A stretch of DNA of 64,000 nt from Pseudonocardia sp. GTDB lineage: Bacteria > Actinomycetota > Actinomycetes > Mycobacteriales > Pseudonocardiaceae. Where the stretch lies: contig NZ_JAODNI010000092.1 of NCBI RefSeq assembly GCF_025465255.1, positions 1 to 64,000 of the forward strand. The letters are read 5' to 3'. A program made the translations under genes and the position numbers. Shown here in pieces: positions 62,555 through 64,000 of this stretch. The notes beneath the pieces are model-generated. The model saw only the letters and a program-made list of their open reading frames with translations, was not told the origin of the DNA and searched no databases. Within the stretch, counting starts at the first letter, position 1; each line of letters opens with the position of its first letter.

Positions 62555-63091
62555 TCAGTCACCCGCCGCCGAGCGGCCCGCCCGCCGGGAACGGTCGCGG
62601 TCGCGCGCGGGTGGCTGACCGTCGACGGCGGCCTGCAGGGTCGCCGTCAACCGCTCCAGCTCGCCGCGGAGGTAGTCCCGGGTGGCGAGCTCGCCGACCG
62701 CGATCCGCAGCGCCGCGAGCTCGCGGGCGAGGTACTCGGTGTCCGCCTTCGTGCGTTCGGCGCGGCGGCGGTCCTCCTCGAGGGCGATCCGGTCCCGGTC
62801 GTCCTGCCGGTTCTGCGCGAGCAGGATCAGCGGGGCGGAGTAGGCGGCCTGGGTGGAGAAGGCCAGGTTGAGCAGGATGAACGGGTAGGGGTCCCATCGG
62901 ATCCGCCACGCCACGAGATTCAGCCCGATCCAGACCACGACGACCACGGACTGGATCGCGAGGAAACGCCCGGTGCCGAGGTAGCGGGCGACCCGCTCGG
63001 AGAGCCTGGCGAAGCCGTCCGGGTCCAGCTCGAACCGGCGGCGGCCGAGCCGGGGCTGGTCCAGCCGCCGGGACGTCTGCTGCTCAGGCAT
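62555..63091 (-). CDS. DUF1003 membrane protein
   Basis: 178 residues. Two membrane helices (AIQSVVVVVWIGLNLVAWRI and PFILLNLAFSTQAAYSAPLI) carry the DUF1003 signature around the WDPYPFILLNL and QNRQDDRDR segments; a charged coiled-coil-like tail follows (DRRRAERTKADTEYLARELA). Function unknown. It overlaps the stop of the MgtE/CBS gene by 8 bases and is the second gene of that transcript, as in Rv1232c-Rv1231c. Confidence 0.92.
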   Translation of the reverse strand: MPEQQTSRRLDQPRLGRRRFELDPDGFARLSERVARYLGTGRFLAIQSVVVVVWIGLNLVAWRIRWDPYPFILLNLAFSTQAAYSAPLILLAQNRQDDRDRIALEEDRRRAERTKADTEYLARELAALRIAVGELATRDYLRGELERLTATLQAAVDGQPPARDRDRSRRAGRSAAGD

Positions 63092-64000
63092 GGTCCGTTC
63101 CGTTCCGGTCCGCGGGTGGAGGCGGGGGCACGGCGGCCAGGACCCCGTCCACCACGGCGCCGCCCCGGCCCGCCCCGCCCCCGGGCTCGTTCATCCGGTC
63201 CCGCCAGCCGATCGGCAGCAGGTGGTCCAGCACGTCGTCGACGGTGACGGCGCCGAGCAGGTGGTCCTCCCCGTCGACCACCGGGGCCGCGACCAGGTTG
63301 TACGCGGCGAAGTAGCGGGTGATCTCGCCGAGCGTGGCGTCGGGTGCCAGCCGGTCCAGCTCGGCGTCGACCACGCCCGCGACCAGCTCGAACGGCGCCT
63401 CGCGGAGCAGCCGCTGGGCGTGCACGCAGCCGAGGTACCGGCCCGTCGGCGTAGCGGTCGGCGGCCGGCAGACGAACACCATGCTGGCCAGCGCCGGCGG
63501 GATGTCCGGGTTCCGGATCTGCGCCAGCGCCTCGGCGACGGTGGCGTCGGGGCGAAGGATGATCGGCTCCGGGGTCATCAGGCCGCCGGCGGTGTCCGAC
63601 GAGTACCTCATCAGCCGCCGCACCGGCTCGGACTCCTCGGGCTCCATCAGTCCCAGCAGCCGGCGGGCCTCCTCGTCCGGGAGCTCGTGCAGCAGGTCCG
63701 CGGCGTCGTCCGGGGACATGGCCTCCAGGACGTCCGCGGCGCGTTCGGAGTCCAGGTGGCCCAGCAGGGTGCGCTGCTCGGACTCGGACAGCTCCTCGAA
63801 GACGTCCGCGAGCCGCTCGTCGTCCAGGCTGTCGATGACCTCGTGCTGGCGTTTGCGGGGTAGCTCGGACAGCGCTGTGGCGAGATCCGTGGGGCGCATC
63901 GTCTCGAAGACGGCGAGCAGGCCCTCGGTGCCCTGCCGGTCCGACAGCGTCAGCCCCTGCACCGCGCTCCACGGCAGCACCTGCACCTGCGCGCGGCGGG
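63084..64000 (-). CDS. MgtE N-terminal/CBS domain protein, 5' end outside the window
   Basis: About 305 C-terminal residues are visible; the reading frame continues past the right edge. MgtE intracellular N domain helices (ALSELPRKRQHEVIDSLDDE, LSESEQRTLLGHLDSERAAD, MSPDDAADLLHELPDEEARR) precede two CBS motifs (AGGLMTPEPIILRPDATVAE and VVDGEDHLLGAVTVDDVLDH). There is no MgtE membrane domain: the protein ends with a Pro-rich tail, so it is a regulator-like relative, not the Mg2+ channel. The mycobacterial counterpart is Rv1232c, which has about 435 residues, so more than 100 residues are missing here. Confidence 0.9.
   Translation of the reverse strand, partial: RRAQVQVLPWSAVQGLTLSDRQGTEGLLAVFETMRPTDLATALSELPRKRQHEVIDSLDDERLADVFEELSESEQRTLLGHLDSERAADVLEAMSPDDAADLLHELPDEEARRLLGLMEPEESEPVRRLMRYSSDTAGGLMTPEPIILRPDATVAEALAQIRNPDIPPALASMVFVCRPPTATPTGRYLGCVHAQRLLREAPFELVAGVVDAELDRLAPDATLGEITRYFAAYNLVAAPVVDGEDHLLGAVTVDDVLDHLLPIGWRDRMNEPGGGAGRGGAVVDGVLAAVPPPPPADRNGTDHA

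Overview
The window is chromosomal DNA of a high-GC actinobacterium, most likely a Pseudonocardia-like member of the Pseudonocardiaceae. The evidence is very strong G/C preference at third codon positions, many GTG starts, 4-base ATGA/GTGA gene overlaps, mycothiol (mshB) and methylglucose lipopolysaccharide (gpgS) genes, and a gene order that follows Mycobacterium tuberculosis from about Rv1165 (typA) to Rv1232c, with insertions. The taxonomic call is inference. I saw no tRNA, rRNA, CRISPR array, insertion sequence or prophage.

Layout. 1-19200, mixed accessory and housekeeping genes: a secreted protein cut by the left edge, an ECF sigma factor, ychF, a sugar MFS permease coupled to an orphan solute-binding lipoprotein, a frameshifted truncated haemoglobin, a Lon-like PDZ protease, DAHP synthase with an aromatic-amino-acid leader peptide, a small catabolic module (decayed gene, MFS, GntR, nitrilase-type amidohydrolase), a pterin dehydratase, a divergent two-component/ABC/LolA-like envelope module, an SRPBCC-Nudix fusion and an AbiEi/DUF559 protein. 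19485-29704: a Cys-rich microprotein, typA, an LpqW-like lipoprotein, and a peptide ABC transporter with a fused double ATPase. 29701-37090: mshB cluster, 7Fe ferredoxin with dapC and an MFS gene, then a CHAD protein behind dapD. 37090-43786: dapD/dapE, two LOG proteins, folP2-type protein, gpgS, DivIVA-domain and SRPBCC proteins. 43837-48963: DNA glycosylase, DUF3117, a zinc-ribbon protein, a CGNR protein, glgA/glgC and an O-methyltransferase. 49207-52784: sigE-rseA-htrA-tatB envelope stress operon. 52816-60621: a catabolic island between tatB and mrp (amidase, 2-hydroxyacid dehydrogenase, DUF3830 protein, two maleate-isomerase-like proteins, GntR, AEC permease, class III aminotransferase) tied together by three TTGTC(A/G)ACAA operators. 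60704-64000: mrp, marR, DUF1003 and an MgtE-N/CBS protein cut by the right edge.

The most informative signals are: (1) a leader peptide with consecutive Tyr-Trp-Phe codons and alternative RNA pairings in front of DAHP synthase; (2) the operator-linked catabolic island with two diverged racemase-superfamily paralogues; (3) 11-bp-spaced CTGAG/CTCAG repeats shared by the two-component/ABC intergenic region and the sigE promoter; (4) small genes such as the 49-aa Cys-rich protein and a leaderless 16-codon ORF whose stop overlaps the glgC start. Many genes have a TANNNT hexamer 5-9 bases before the start codon, which suggests extensive leaderless transcription.
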